Assembly: GCA_002352485.1 (NCBI GenBank)
Contig: DEIM01000179.1
Coordinates: 1-9,039, forward strand
Direction: 5' to 3'
Length of the DNA stretch: 9,039 nt
Source: Candidatus Dadabacteria bacterium UBA2774
Lineage (GTDB): Bacteria; Desulfobacterota_D; UBA1144; Nemesobacterales; UBA2774
Shown here: piece by piece, positions 1-5,604 of the stretch
How the letters are laid out: each line of letters begins with the position of its first letter
Numbering within the stretch: the stretch's first letter is position 1
Program-made: the position numbers and the translations under genes
The notes under the pieces: generated by a model
What the model saw: only the letters and a program-made list of their open reading frames with translations
What the model was told of the DNA's origin: nothing
The model's database searches: none

Positions 1-717
1 AGATATGTCGATGATTTCCGCATCTGTGTCCAGATAGAACTCCTCATTAAATGTCCTATCGGCATATTCTATGATCTGTGGATGGTTCAGCGGGCCGACG
101 AGTCCAAATTTACTGAGTATCTTGACCCTTACTCCCAGGCGGTGAAGCGCTTGGCCGAGCTCAAGCCCGATAATACCTGCGCCGAACACTACCACTGATT
201 CGGGTAAATCTTCCCAGTAGAAAACGTTGTCATTTACTATGAGTCTGTCCTCGAGTCCTTCGAACATAGGGAGCACAGTCGGGGTAGAGCCTGTAGCAAT
301 TACAATAGAGCCTGCTTCCACAGTAGTATGGTCGTCAACCTGAAGGGTATGGTCGTCGATAAATCTTGCATATCCGTCAATCTTGTCCCCGGCGTCGATG
401 GCTTCGACCGAATCGAGCACAAAACCTACGAACCGATCCCTCTCGCTCCTTACCCTTTTCATTACGGCGGCGCCGTCAATTGCAGGCTCGCCGTTTGGAT
501 AAACTCCGAATACGGGGGCTTCTCTAATAGTGTGCGCCGCATCAGCTGCGGATATTAGCAGCTTACTTGGCATACACCCTACCCTGGCGCATGTAGTACC
601 GTGGAGTCCGCCCTCGATGATGACAGCTTCTTTACCTTGTTCTTTAGCTTTTCGAAATGCTACGAGCCCCGCTGAGCCGGCGCCTATTACTGCTACGTCT
701 ACTTTTTTATTCTTCAA
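1..717 (-). CDS. Dihydrolipoamide-dehydrogenase-type FAD/NAD(P) disulfide oxidoreductase, partial (N-terminal 239 residues)
   Basis: This frame is open without a stop from 717 to the window edge, so the C-terminal half (dimerisation domain with the catalytic His-Glu) is missing. It begins at TTG 715-717 behind a purine-rich AGAGGGAG ribosome site; no ATG fits. What is seen: an FAD-binding dinucleotide fold near the N-terminus (VIGAGSAGL, residues 10-18), the redox-active disulfide motif TTCARVGCMPSK with C43 and C48, an ATGSTP segment at 141-146 and the start of the NAD(P)-binding fold, GAGIIGLE, at 179-186. The family transfers electrons between NAD(P)H and a disulfide through FAD. The CARVGC form is typical of the long lpd-like subgroup often annotated dihydrolipoyl dehydrogenase, rather than the classical CLNVGC enzyme, so the true partner (lipoyl protein or another disulfide) is open. 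It lies 64 nt downstream of the YfcG-like GST and may be cotranscribed with it, a plausible thiol-redox pair. Family is confident; substrate is not. Confidence 0.9.
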   Translation of the reverse strand, partial: MKNKKVDVAVIGAGSAGLVAFRKAKEQGKEAVIIEGGLHGTTCARVGCMPSKLLISAADAAHTIREAPVFGVYPNGEPAIDGAAVMKRVRSERDRFVGFVLDSVEAIDAGDKIDGYARFIDDHTLQVDDHTTVEAGSIVIATGSTPTVLPMFEGLEDRLIVNDNVFYWEDLPESVVVFGAGIIGLELGQALHRLGVRVKILSKFGLVGPLNHPQIIEYADRTFNEEFYLDTDAEIIDIS

Positions 718-781
718 AATCTCCCTCTCTATATATCAAATTGTTGTGAAAGCTAGAAATATTTTTTCGTTTAGTTAAGAA

Positions 782-1447
782 TCATACAAGAAGCTTAGAC
801 CCCCTCTCGGCAGCCTTCTTCTCATCGAACTTTTTCGATTTTGGTACGTCCATGCCCCGCTGTACTGCAGGGCGGCGCCGGATTTTGGTCATCCATTTTC
901 TAAGGTTATTCAGCCCCTCAAGCTCTACCCCCGCCCAGTTGTGAAGTGTTATCCACGGGTAGGTAGCAATATCTGCAATCGAGTAGAAATCTCCGGCCAA
1001 ATATTCGTTGTCACTTAAGCGTTTATCCAGCACTTCGTAGAGCCTTCTGGTTTCGCGTTGATAACGGCTGACGGCGTATTCGATCCTCTCCGGAGCATAG
1101 CGGTGAAAAACGTTGGCCTGTCCCTGCATCGGTCCGATCCCCGCCATTTGAAACATCAGCCACTGAATCACGGTCGAGCGCCCTTTAACATCCGTAGGCA
1201 AGAACTTTCCCGTCTTCTCTGCGAGATAAATGAGTATCGCTCCCGACTCAAAAACCGAAAACCCGTCGTTATCATGATCCACAATAGTCGGGATTCTGCC
1301 GTTTGGATTTATCATAAGGTACAAATCGTCTTTTTGCTCCTGTTTACTGAGGCTCAAGTGTTTAAGATTGTAAGGAAGCTCCACCTCTTCAAGCATTATG
1401 GAAACCTTCCTCCCGTTAGGTGTAGAAGCAGTGTAAAAATCTATCAT
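782..1447 (-). CDS. yfcG: Nu-class glutathione S-transferase, YfcG/YghU-like disulfide-bond oxidoreductase
   Basis: A 221-residue GST close in length to E. coli YfcG (about 215). The N-terminus MIDFYTASTPNGRK lines up with the E. coli MIDLYFAPTPNGHK, so T9 and N11, the residues nu-class enzymes use in place of a catalytic Tyr/Ser/Cys, are conserved. The thioredoxin-like domain continues with the cis-proline segment IPTIVDHD and the glutathione-binding FESGAILIYLAEKTGKFLP. The helical domain shows QWLMFQMAGIGPMQGQ, RYQRETRRLYEVLDKRL and the N-capping box YSIADIATYPW. Nu-class enzymes bind two glutathiones and reduce small disulfides with glutathione, with weak conjugating activity; the location is cytosolic. 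The ATG at 1445-1447 follows a GGAGG site at good spacing. It is divergent from bioB across a 287-nt spacer and sits upstream of the lpd-like gene. Function is by family knowledge and motif conservation. Confidence 0.93.
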   Translation of the reverse strand: MIDFYTASTPNGRKVSIMLEEVELPYNLKHLSLSKQEQKDDLYLMINPNGRIPTIVDHDNDGFSVFESGAILIYLAEKTGKFLPTDVKGRSTVIQWLMFQMAGIGPMQGQANVFHRYAPERIEYAVSRYQRETRRLYEVLDKRLSDNEYLAGDFYSIADIATYPWITLHNWAGVELEGLNNLRKWMTKIRRRPAVQRGMDVPKSKKFDEKKAAERGSKLLV

Positions 1448-1597
1448 TAAAGTAAACCTCCGCTTATATAAGCTCGAAATATGAGTCCCATATCTAGAAT
1501 AACAGGTTTTAGATATTTTTTTTCAACAATTTAGTTGAGAAAAAGGCAGCTCTGGATTCAAGGAAGAAATACTTTAGAATAGGCATAAGTAAAAGTA

Positions 1598-1622
1598 ACC
1601 CGTATTGTCTGCGTGTACGGGT
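1598..1622. repeat. Inverted repeat ACCCGTA-N11-TACGGGT upstream of the bioB promoter
   Basis: Perfect 7-bp arms (1598-1604 and 1616-1622) flank an 11-nt centre. It lies 14 nt upstream of the putative -35 of bioB. With no T-run after it, it is not a good terminator. A protein-binding site is possible; no known biotin-regulator consensus matches. Confidence 0.55.
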
Positions 1623-1635
1623 AAATGCTGCCCGC

Positions 1636-1664
1636 TTTAATGAGCGCCGCGCTTCATATATAAT
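1636..1664 (+). promoter_or_regulatory. Putative sigma70-type promoter for bioB
   Basis: A perfect TATAAT -10 (1659-1664) lies 17 bp after a weak -35 (TTTAAT, 1636-1641). The spacer carries a short palindrome, AGCGC-C-GCGCT (1643-1653), where a repressor could sit. Transcription would begin near 1671, giving a leader of about 64 nt before the bioB ATG. The -10 is clear; the -35 is weak. Confidence 0.5.
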
Positions 1665-1734
1665 ATCCCTAATTCAATCACTCACGCAGTAAGCCCTTAC
1701 AAGTCGCCGGGTACATCAAGGAGATAACTAGATA

Positions 1735-2805
1735 ATGTTCATTGATTATGACAAATTGGCACAATCCGCACTTGACGGTCAGGAGATAGACCGTGAGGTC
1801 GCTTTGGCAATCCTAGAAGACCCGGACGTGGACCTGCTCCATCTTGCGGCTGCAGCCGGTAAAGTACGAATGACTTACTTCGGCAAAAAGGTCATGATCC
1901 ATCAAATAAACAACATCCAAAACGGCCTATGCCCCGAGGATTGCGGATACTGCGGACAGTCCAAGGTCACCGACGCAAAGATAAACAAATATCCCATGAA
2001 ATCCGAAGAGGATATCTTAAAAGAAGCTTATGAGGCCAAAGCCCGGGGAGCATACCGTTACTGTATGGTAGCAAGCGGACGTGGGCCCTCGGAAAGAGCA
2101 ACCGAAAAGCTCGCGCACGTGATAAGACGGATTAATGATGAAGTGGGTATCAAGACATGCCTATCCGCTGGGATTGTTAACGAAGAGCAGATAAAAGAAT
2201 TAAAAGAAGCGGGCCTTAACCGCCTGAATCACAACCTGAACACAAGCGAGCGTCACACGCCAAGTATCGTGAGCACTCATACATACGAGGACAGGAAAAA
2301 TACGATTATGGCCGCAAGTAAGGCAGGTCTCGATACCTGCAGCGGTATCATCGTCGGCATGGGAGAAACAAACGACGACATCGTGGATGTGGCCTATGCG
2401 CTAAAGGAGATGAAAGTCCCCTCGATCCCGGTAAACTTCCTTATCCCGATCAAGGGCAATCCCCTCTACGATTTTAATCAGCTCACGCCCGAGCGCTGCC
2501 TCCGTATTCTATGCGCTTTTAGGTTCATCAACCCAAAAGCCGAGCTACGTATGGGCGGGGGACGAGAAGGCCATCTCCGCGGCCTCCAGTCACTTGCGCT
2601 CTATCCGGCAAACTCTCTGTTTGTGGAAGGCTACCTTGTGACCCGTGGCGACAAAGTGGACAAGGTTTATCAGATGATCCATGACGCCGGATTTGAAACC
2701 GATAACGAGGGGGAGTTCGATCACGATCTGAGCTCAGCAGATAAATTCGCCATCGATGATGACCCCAACATCATGAACCCCAAGACCGCCCCAAGCGGAC
2801 AATAG
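1735..2805 (+). CDS. bioB: Biotin synthase
   Basis: A 356-residue radical-SAM enzyme that inserts sulfur into dethiobiotin, the last step of biotin synthesis; cytosolic. The radical-SAM cluster motif CPEDCGYC gives C66, C70 and C73. Residues matching the auxiliary [2Fe-2S] ligands are all visible: the cysteines of YRYCMVASG, IKTCLSAG and LDTCSGIIVG, and the arginine of LRMGGGRE. The substrate motif LNHNLNTS (YNHNLDTS in many homologues) is present. It is slightly longer than E. coli BioB (346) and ends in an acidic tail after the barrel (EGEFDHDLSSADKF onward), as in several non-enteric BioB proteins. The ATG is preceded by AAGGAG (1718-1723) at a somewhat long 11-nt spacing. No other bio gene is in the window, so the rest of the pathway must be elsewhere. 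It is the most secure assignment here. Confidence 0.98.
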   Translation: MFIDYDKLAQSALDGQEIDREVALAILEDPDVDLLHLAAAAGKVRMTYFGKKVMIHQINNIQNGLCPEDCGYCGQSKVTDAKINKYPMKSEEDILKEAYEAKARGAYRYCMVASGRGPSERATEKLAHVIRRINDEVGIKTCLSAGIVNEEQIKELKEAGLNRLNHNLNTSERHTPSIVSTHTYEDRKNTIMAASKAGLDTCSGIIVGMGETNDDIVDVAYALKEMKVPSIPVNFLIPIKGNPLYDFNQLTPERCLRILCAFRFINPKAELRMGGGREGHLRGLQSLALYPANSLFVEGYLVTRGDKVDKVYQMIHDAGFETDNEGEFDHDLSSADKFAIDDDPNIMNPKTAPSGQ

Positions 2806-2858
2806 CATGTGCCTTCAGGCGCTGTCCATTTCCCTCCCTATGTATAGTCGGATTCGGG

Positions 2859-2864
2859 TATAAT
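2859..2864 (+). promoter_or_regulatory. Possible -10 box between bioB and the LpdD-like gene
   Basis: A perfect TATAAT hexamer stands 35 nt before the LpdD-like start codon, in the 94-nt gap after bioB. No -35 hexamer is recognisable at 16-18 bp, so this is weak. It would allow the small gene to be expressed separately from bioB. Confidence 0.3.
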
Positions 2865-2899
2865 CACCAATAACCACAAGGCTTAAGGAACCGGGCCTA

Positions 2900-3256
2900 A
2901 TGATAGAAATACACACAGGGAATGCCGAAGACAAATCCTACATCAGCTACCGTCTGGAGAAACTGGGCCGCGACTGGGTGCTGTACATCACGGGGGGCGT
3001 GCCCCACATCGGCTCTGTGGCGTGCACAGAAAAAACAGGTGACACCGGGGAAATTCATCAATTTACTCTCCAGCACCATAGAGAGGACATAATCGTCCGC
3101 CGGGCTCTCGAAAAGCTAAGGAGACTACTGGATGGTGAAATTCTCGTTGTAGGAGGCATCCACTACGACGGAATTGAAACTGCTCAAATCCGGCAGATCG
3201 AGCAAAACTGTGATGAGCTGCTGGAGCAGCTTTCAGCTGAATTAAGAGATAGCTGA
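2900..3256 (+). CDS. LpdD-like domain protein (putative prenylated-flavin chaperone domain), orphan
   Basis: A 118-residue soluble protein with no signal peptide or membrane segment. It shows the signature features of the LpdD / gallate-decarboxylase subunit D family: ITGGVPHIGSVA (residues 30-41), HHREDIIVRRALEKLRRLL (59-77) and VVGGIHYDGIETAQI (83-97). These align with TGG..PHIG, H..DNF..ERMAKRI and AGIHVNQIT.AQI of lactobacillal LpdD as I recall it. LpdD-type subunits accompany UbiD-type decarboxylases and are thought to help load or mature the prenylated-FMN cofactor. Here neither a UbiD nor a UbiX gene is near, so its partner is unknown. It may be cotranscribed with bioB (94-nt gap) or use the -10 at 2859. 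The start has AAGGA at 2885-2889. Domain assignment is from remembered motifs; the function in this cell is inference. Confidence 0.75.
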   Translation: MIEIHTGNAEDKSYISYRLEKLGRDWVLYITGGVPHIGSVACTEKTGDTGEIHQFTLQHHREDIIVRRALEKLRRLLDGEILVVGGIHYDGIETAQIRQIEQNCDELLEQLSAELRDS

Positions 3257-3340
3257 GCCCAATGCCGAACTCGACATCATACACCTCGAAAGAGCACGCA
3301 GGCTTTATGATTCAGAGAAGAGAAATAACGGTGCTAAAGA

Positions 3341-4036
3341 CTACTTCATATAACTCCTGACCCAGGCGTGAAGGGGCGAGTAATCCTTAAATATTTTATA
3401 GCAGTATTCCCGGAAGTCAGAGGAGTATATTACCTTCGGCAAAGGAACCTCGCAGAACGCATGTATCCCGTTATACAGAAGAAGCTCAGCGTTCGGGTGC
3501 TTGGGGTCATAGCCTCGCGGCACCTTTTTATAGTGAGTGTCTCCGACCTTATAAAGCCCGTTCCTGGTTATCTTTTTTATGATCCTTCTTAATTCAGATC
3601 CTTTCTTCGGATCGACCACCGCGTCACGGTAGGATTTGAGCAGGTCTTTAGGGAATATATAGAGTCCCCCGGCTACGAAGATCGAATTCTTATTGAGCTG
3701 GAGATAAAACCCTGGGTTCTCGAGCTTTTTTCTCTTTCCTTCCCAGAAGAAAATCCCTATATGGGTCTTATACGGGGTTTTATCCTTTGAGAAACGGATG
3801 TCTTTATAAATACGGAAAATCGACTTATCGGTTTTAGGAATAGCCACAATGTCAGGGGCAATAGAGCTGAGCCTCTCGCCCATTTCGACGATAAATGAAA
3901 GTGAAGGCTGAAGGACCTTCTCTTCATAAGTTTCCCGGTGCTCTTCAAACCACTCTTTCTTATTGTTGTTTTCAAGGTCCTTAAGGAACTTAAACGTGTC
4001 CTTACTGAACCCACCAAATTCATCTGTTTCGACCAA
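3341..4036 (-). CDS. DUF2461 family protein (TIGR02453-type)
   Basis: A 231-residue soluble protein of a widespread uncharacterised family. Family features seen: FSKDTFKFLKDLENNNKKEW near the N-terminus followed by FEEHRETYE, then IFRIYKDIRFSKDKTPYKTH in the middle, an FYLQL strand followed by VAGGLYIFP, and a conserved C-terminal LLLYNGIHAF region. Length is usual for the family. The start is TTG at 4034-4036: GGAGG (4043-4047) lies exactly 6 nt upstream, and the nearby ATG (4021-4023) is in another frame. It follows the GST at 4087 by 50 nt on the same strand and probably shares its TetR-controlled transcript. That association suggests a role in the same stress response, but no biochemical function is known to me. 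The family is certain enough; the role is open. Confidence 0.88.
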   Translation of the reverse strand: MVETDEFGGFSKDTFKFLKDLENNNKKEWFEEHRETYEEKVLQPSLSFIVEMGERLSSIAPDIVAIPKTDKSIFRIYKDIRFSKDKTPYKTHIGIFFWEGKRKKLENPGFYLQLNKNSIFVAGGLYIFPKDLLKSYRDAVVDPKKGSELRRIIKKITRNGLYKVGDTHYKKVPRGYDPKHPNAELLLYNGIHAFCEVPLPKVIYSSDFREYCYKIFKDYSPLHAWVRSYMK

Positions 4037-4086
4037 GGGCGGCCTCCGTAAATTTATTAAGAGATCATCCCGTCAATTATAAACGT

Positions 4087-4728
4087 TTATGCTGCAGATT
4101 GAAGTGCATCGGCATAGCTCTTGTGACACCTTGTATAAAACTCCTCATTTTGTAAGCGGCTACGCCATTTAGTAATATTCGGATACGGAGATAAATCTAT
4201 TTGCGCAGCCTCTGCAGGGTCAAGTACCGACAATAGATTAAAATCAGCAAGCGTGAGATTATCTCCCGCAAGGTATTGAGATTCAGATAATTGTTTCTCT
4301 ACTACAGGTAGGAATCTGTCTAAAAAGCTAAGACCGTCCGTGACCGATCTATCATCTACTTCAACACCAACGACCGGGGCAAGCACTCTGTTAAAGAATA
4401 CTCGGTTCACACCGTTATTTACGTGTATAGTCACAAAATCAGTCCACGTGTCCACGTCTGCCCTTTCTTTGAGACCGTCAGGATATAATGGCGAGCCGTG
4501 CTTTTGTGCCAGATACTTGATAATAGACCCGCTCTCAAAAAGCACAGTCCCTTCATCGTCAATAACAGGCACTTTACCCGCAGGATGCAGTTTTAGATGT
4601 TCTTCCTTCATGTGCTCACCCGCCATCAAGTTTACGAGCACGTACTCATAATCGAGCCCCATATAATTTGCTACATATCTCACTTTATTGCTGGGCAGTG
4701 AGAGCGGAAACGCATAGATTTTAAGCAT
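4087..4728 (-). CDS. Glutathione S-transferase family protein (theta/phi-like)
   Basis: A 213-residue cytosolic GST. The N-terminal thioredoxin-like domain carries LSLPSNKVRYVANYMGL, where S10 or S13 is the likely glutathione-activating serine; the cis-proline segment AGKVPVIDDEG; and the glutathione-contacting FESGSIIKYLAQKHG. The C-terminal helical domain has the N-cap motif YLAGDNLTLADFNLLSVLD. Such enzymes conjugate or reduce electrophiles with glutathione; the substrate cannot be read from sequence. The ATG follows a strong AGGAGGAG site. The gene has its own near-consensus promoter overlapped by an operator matching the one at the TetR gene immediately upstream, so induction by an electrophile through that regulator is likely. 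It probably continues into the DUF2461 gene 50 nt downstream. Confidence 0.92.
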   Translation of the reverse strand: MLKIYAFPLSLPSNKVRYVANYMGLDYEYVLVNLMAGEHMKEEHLKLHPAGKVPVIDDEGTVLFESGSIIKYLAQKHGSPLYPDGLKERADVDTWTDFVTIHVNNGVNRVFFNRVLAPVVGVEVDDRSVTDGLSFLDRFLPVVEKQLSESQYLAGDNLTLADFNLLSVLDPAEAAQIDLSPYPNITKWRSRLQNEEFYTRCHKSYADALQSAA

Positions 4729-4781
4729 TGTTACTCCTCCTATTACTTATGGTTCGATTTTGGACTGCCTGGTACATTTAT

Positions 4782-4809
4782 ATTGTACTAATCAGTACAT
4801 CTATGTCAA
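4782..4809 (-). promoter_or_regulatory. Promoter of the GST / DUF2461 unit
   Basis: Read on the minus strand: a consensus -35 TTGACA (4804-4809), a 16-bp spacer, then -10 TACAAT (4782-4787). Transcription would start near 4775, leaving a leader of about 47 nt before the GST ATG. The TetR-1 operator covers the -10 and part of the spacer, a classic repression layout. Confidence 0.82.
4784..4799. promoter_or_regulatory. TetR-1 operator at the GST promoter (TGTACT-N4-AGTACA)
   Basis: A 16-bp palindrome with perfect 6-bp arms around AATC. The same core recurs at the TetR-1 promoter (5441-5456) in the same position relative to the -10. A further half-like GGTACA (4771-4776) lies just downstream of the -10 and could be an accessory half-site. 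That TetR-1 is the binding protein is inferred from proximity and recurrence. Confidence 0.78.
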
Positions 4810-4832
4810 GTAAAATGTTTTTGGTAGAGGAA

Positions 4833-5432
4833 TTACTTAGAAAAGGACTTTAAATATGTAAGTGCGTGTTTGACCGTATTTTCTGCGGGTTTGGGATCTT
4901 TATTAAACTTTGACAGTAACAGCGCCCCCTGCAAAGAAGCTAAGGAGAAGTTTGCCAGGGACTTCGGATCGGCCGATTTTTTCAGCTTTCCAGCTTTTTT
5001 TAAACCCTCGAAAAATTCTGTTATCTTTTGTATAGAAATATCCAGGACCGCATTTACATCCTGTCTGACATCCTCGTTTTCCGCTGCAAGCTCGTTGCCA
5101 ATGGAGCCTATCGGACAGGCCCTCTCGTAATTAAACATCCTGATGCCCTTCAAGTGATCGTTAAAGAAGTTTTCCAGACCTTCCCAGCTGTCGATTTCAA
5201 TCCTTATAGGCCCCTGGCCACTCAGCATGACTTCTTTATAGAACCTTAGCACCTCACGGACAATATCCTCTTTACTTCTGAAATAGTGATAGAACTGGCT
5301 TTTGCCCGTACCCGAGGCTTCAAGTATTTGGTCTACGCTCGTAGCCCTGACGCCGTTTTTATGAAATAGCTCCCTAGCAGTCTCTACAATGCGAGCCCTT
5401 GTAATATTCCCTTTTTCCGATAACTCTTGCAT
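4833..5432 (-). CDS. TetR/AcrR family repressor, NemR-like with a single conserved cysteine (TetR-1)
   Basis: A 199-residue regulator. The N-terminal DNA-binding domain spans about residues 10-60, with the helix-turn-helix in TSVDQILEASGTGKSQFYHY and the family-typical FRSKEDI after it. The ligand domain contains RACPIGSIGNELAAENEDVR; its only cysteine, C106, falls where E. coli NemR has the redox/electrophile-sensing Cys106 (NemR segment GCLTVKLSAEVCDLSEDMR, from memory). The predicted job is repression of itself and of the GST-DUF2461 unit 104 nt downstream, relieved by electrophile or oxidant modification of C106. Start choice: the ATG at 5430-5432 gives the normal short arm before the helix-turn-helix, but no SD precedes it; the predicted +1 coincides with the ATG, so the mRNA may be leaderless. 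Family is secure; the inducer is inference. Confidence 0.92.
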   Translation of the reverse strand: MQELSEKGNITRARIVETARELFHKNGVRATSVDQILEASGTGKSQFYHYFRSKEDIVREVLRFYKEVMLSGQGPIRIEIDSWEGLENFFNDHLKGIRMFNYERACPIGSIGNELAAENEDVRQDVNAVLDISIQKITEFFEGLKKAGKLKKSADPKSLANFSLASLQGALLLSKFNKDPKPAENTVKHALTYLKSFSK

Positions 5433-5433
5433 A

Positions 5434-5463
5434 ATAATATTGTACTAAATAGTTCAATATTAT
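5434..5463. promoter_or_regulatory. TetR-1 autoregulatory operator, 30-bp near-perfect palindrome
   Basis: The left arm is ATAATAT plus TGTACTA, the centre is AA, and the right arm is TAGTTCA plus ATATTAT. Only one of the 14 symmetric pairs mismatches (5443 with 5454). It covers the -10, the whole spacer and part of the -35 of the TetR-1 promoter. It shares the TGTACT...AGTNCA core with 4784-4799. Confidence 0.8.
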
Positions 5464-5466
5464 CAA
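5439..5466 (-). promoter_or_regulatory. Promoter of TetR-1, predicted leaderless
   Basis: Read on the minus strand: -35 TTGATA (5461-5466), 16-bp spacer, -10 TACAAT (5439-5444). Six nucleotides separate the -10 from the A of the ATG at 5432, so +1 falls at the start codon. Spacing and -10 sequence match the GST promoter exactly. Confidence 0.75.
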
Positions 5467-5550
5467 CTTTATCGACCAGCCTCAATCTGTATTGCGTCAT
5501 TTTGCGGTCATCAAATTTTTCTTGCTTCATCGAATACAATTGTTTTACTA

Positions 5551-5575
5551 CTGTCAAAAAACGAACACTTGACAG
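5551..5575. repeat. Inverted repeat CTGTCAA-N11-TTGACAG spanning the TetR-2 -35
   Basis: Perfect 7-bp arms (5551-5557, 5569-5575). The right arm contains the TTGACA -35 of TetR-2; the left arm is the same hexamer on the minus strand. It could be a divergent -35, an activator site or chance. The minus-strand -10 it would need (5529-5534, TTCGAT) is poor. Confidence 0.5.
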
Positions 5576-5597
5576 CCTACCTGGCGTTAGGTAGGAT
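5569..5597 (+). promoter_or_regulatory. Promoter of TetR-2, predicted leaderless or nearly so
   Basis: A consensus TTGACA (5569-5574), 17-bp spacer and TAGGAT (5592-5597). Seven nucleotides follow the -10 before the ATG at 5605, so +1 is at or next to the start codon. The AGGA inside the -10 (5593-5596) could act as an SD only if transcription began further upstream. Confidence 0.75.
5576..5595. promoter_or_regulatory. TetR-2 autoregulatory operator CCTACCTGGCGTTAGGTAGG
   Basis: Perfect 7-bp arms CCTACCT/AGGTAGG around GGCGTT. It fills the -35/-10 spacer. The right half GTTAGGTAGG is the exact reverse complement of the left half of the second site at 6211-6220, so the pair defines an ideal palindrome CCTACCTAAC-GTTAGGTAGG. 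Confidence 0.82.
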
Positions 5598-5604
5598 ATA
5601 GTAA

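Larger units (their letters stand above)
1448..1734. other. Divergent intergenic region between the YfcG-like GST and bioB
   Basis: This 287-nt spacer holds no convincing gene. From left to right it contains the GST ribosome site, a CTTATATAAG palindrome (1463-1472), an AT-rich stretch with an imperfect inverted repeat (TCAAC 1523-1527, GTTGA 1534-1538, flanked by T and A runs), a perfect 7-bp inverted repeat at 1598-1622, and a promoter-like element before bioB (1636-1664). No recognisable BirA, BioR or BioQ operator was found by eye. Confidence 0.7.

Noticed and set aside
328..778. Two plus-strand open frames (76 and 82 codons) opposite the lpd-like gene
   Set aside because: The minus strand carries the FAD-binding and CxxxxC motifs; these are shadows.
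1058..1450. 130-codon plus-strand open frame opposite the YfcG-like GST
   Set aside because: Antisense shadow of a gene with conserved catalytic residues; the predicted protein resembles nothing.
1463..1472. CTTATATAAG palindrome as a BioR-type box near bioB
   Set aside because: It differs from the TTATCTATAA-type consensus and sits at the GST side, over 180 nt from the bioB promoter.
2811..2820. GCCTTCAGGC after bioB as a possible terminator
   Set aside because: Only a 4-bp stem with a 2-nt loop and no following T-run.
3262..3360. 32-residue open frame from ATG between the convergent LpdD-like and DUF2461 genes
   Set aside because: No ribosome site, overlaps the 3' end of the DUF2461 gene, low-complexity product with no family resemblance.
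4079..4090. Perfect 12-bp palindrome ATAAACGTTTAT at the GST stop codon
   Set aside because: AT-rich and short, it includes the stop codon, lies inside a probable operon and has no T-run to act as a terminator; likely chance.
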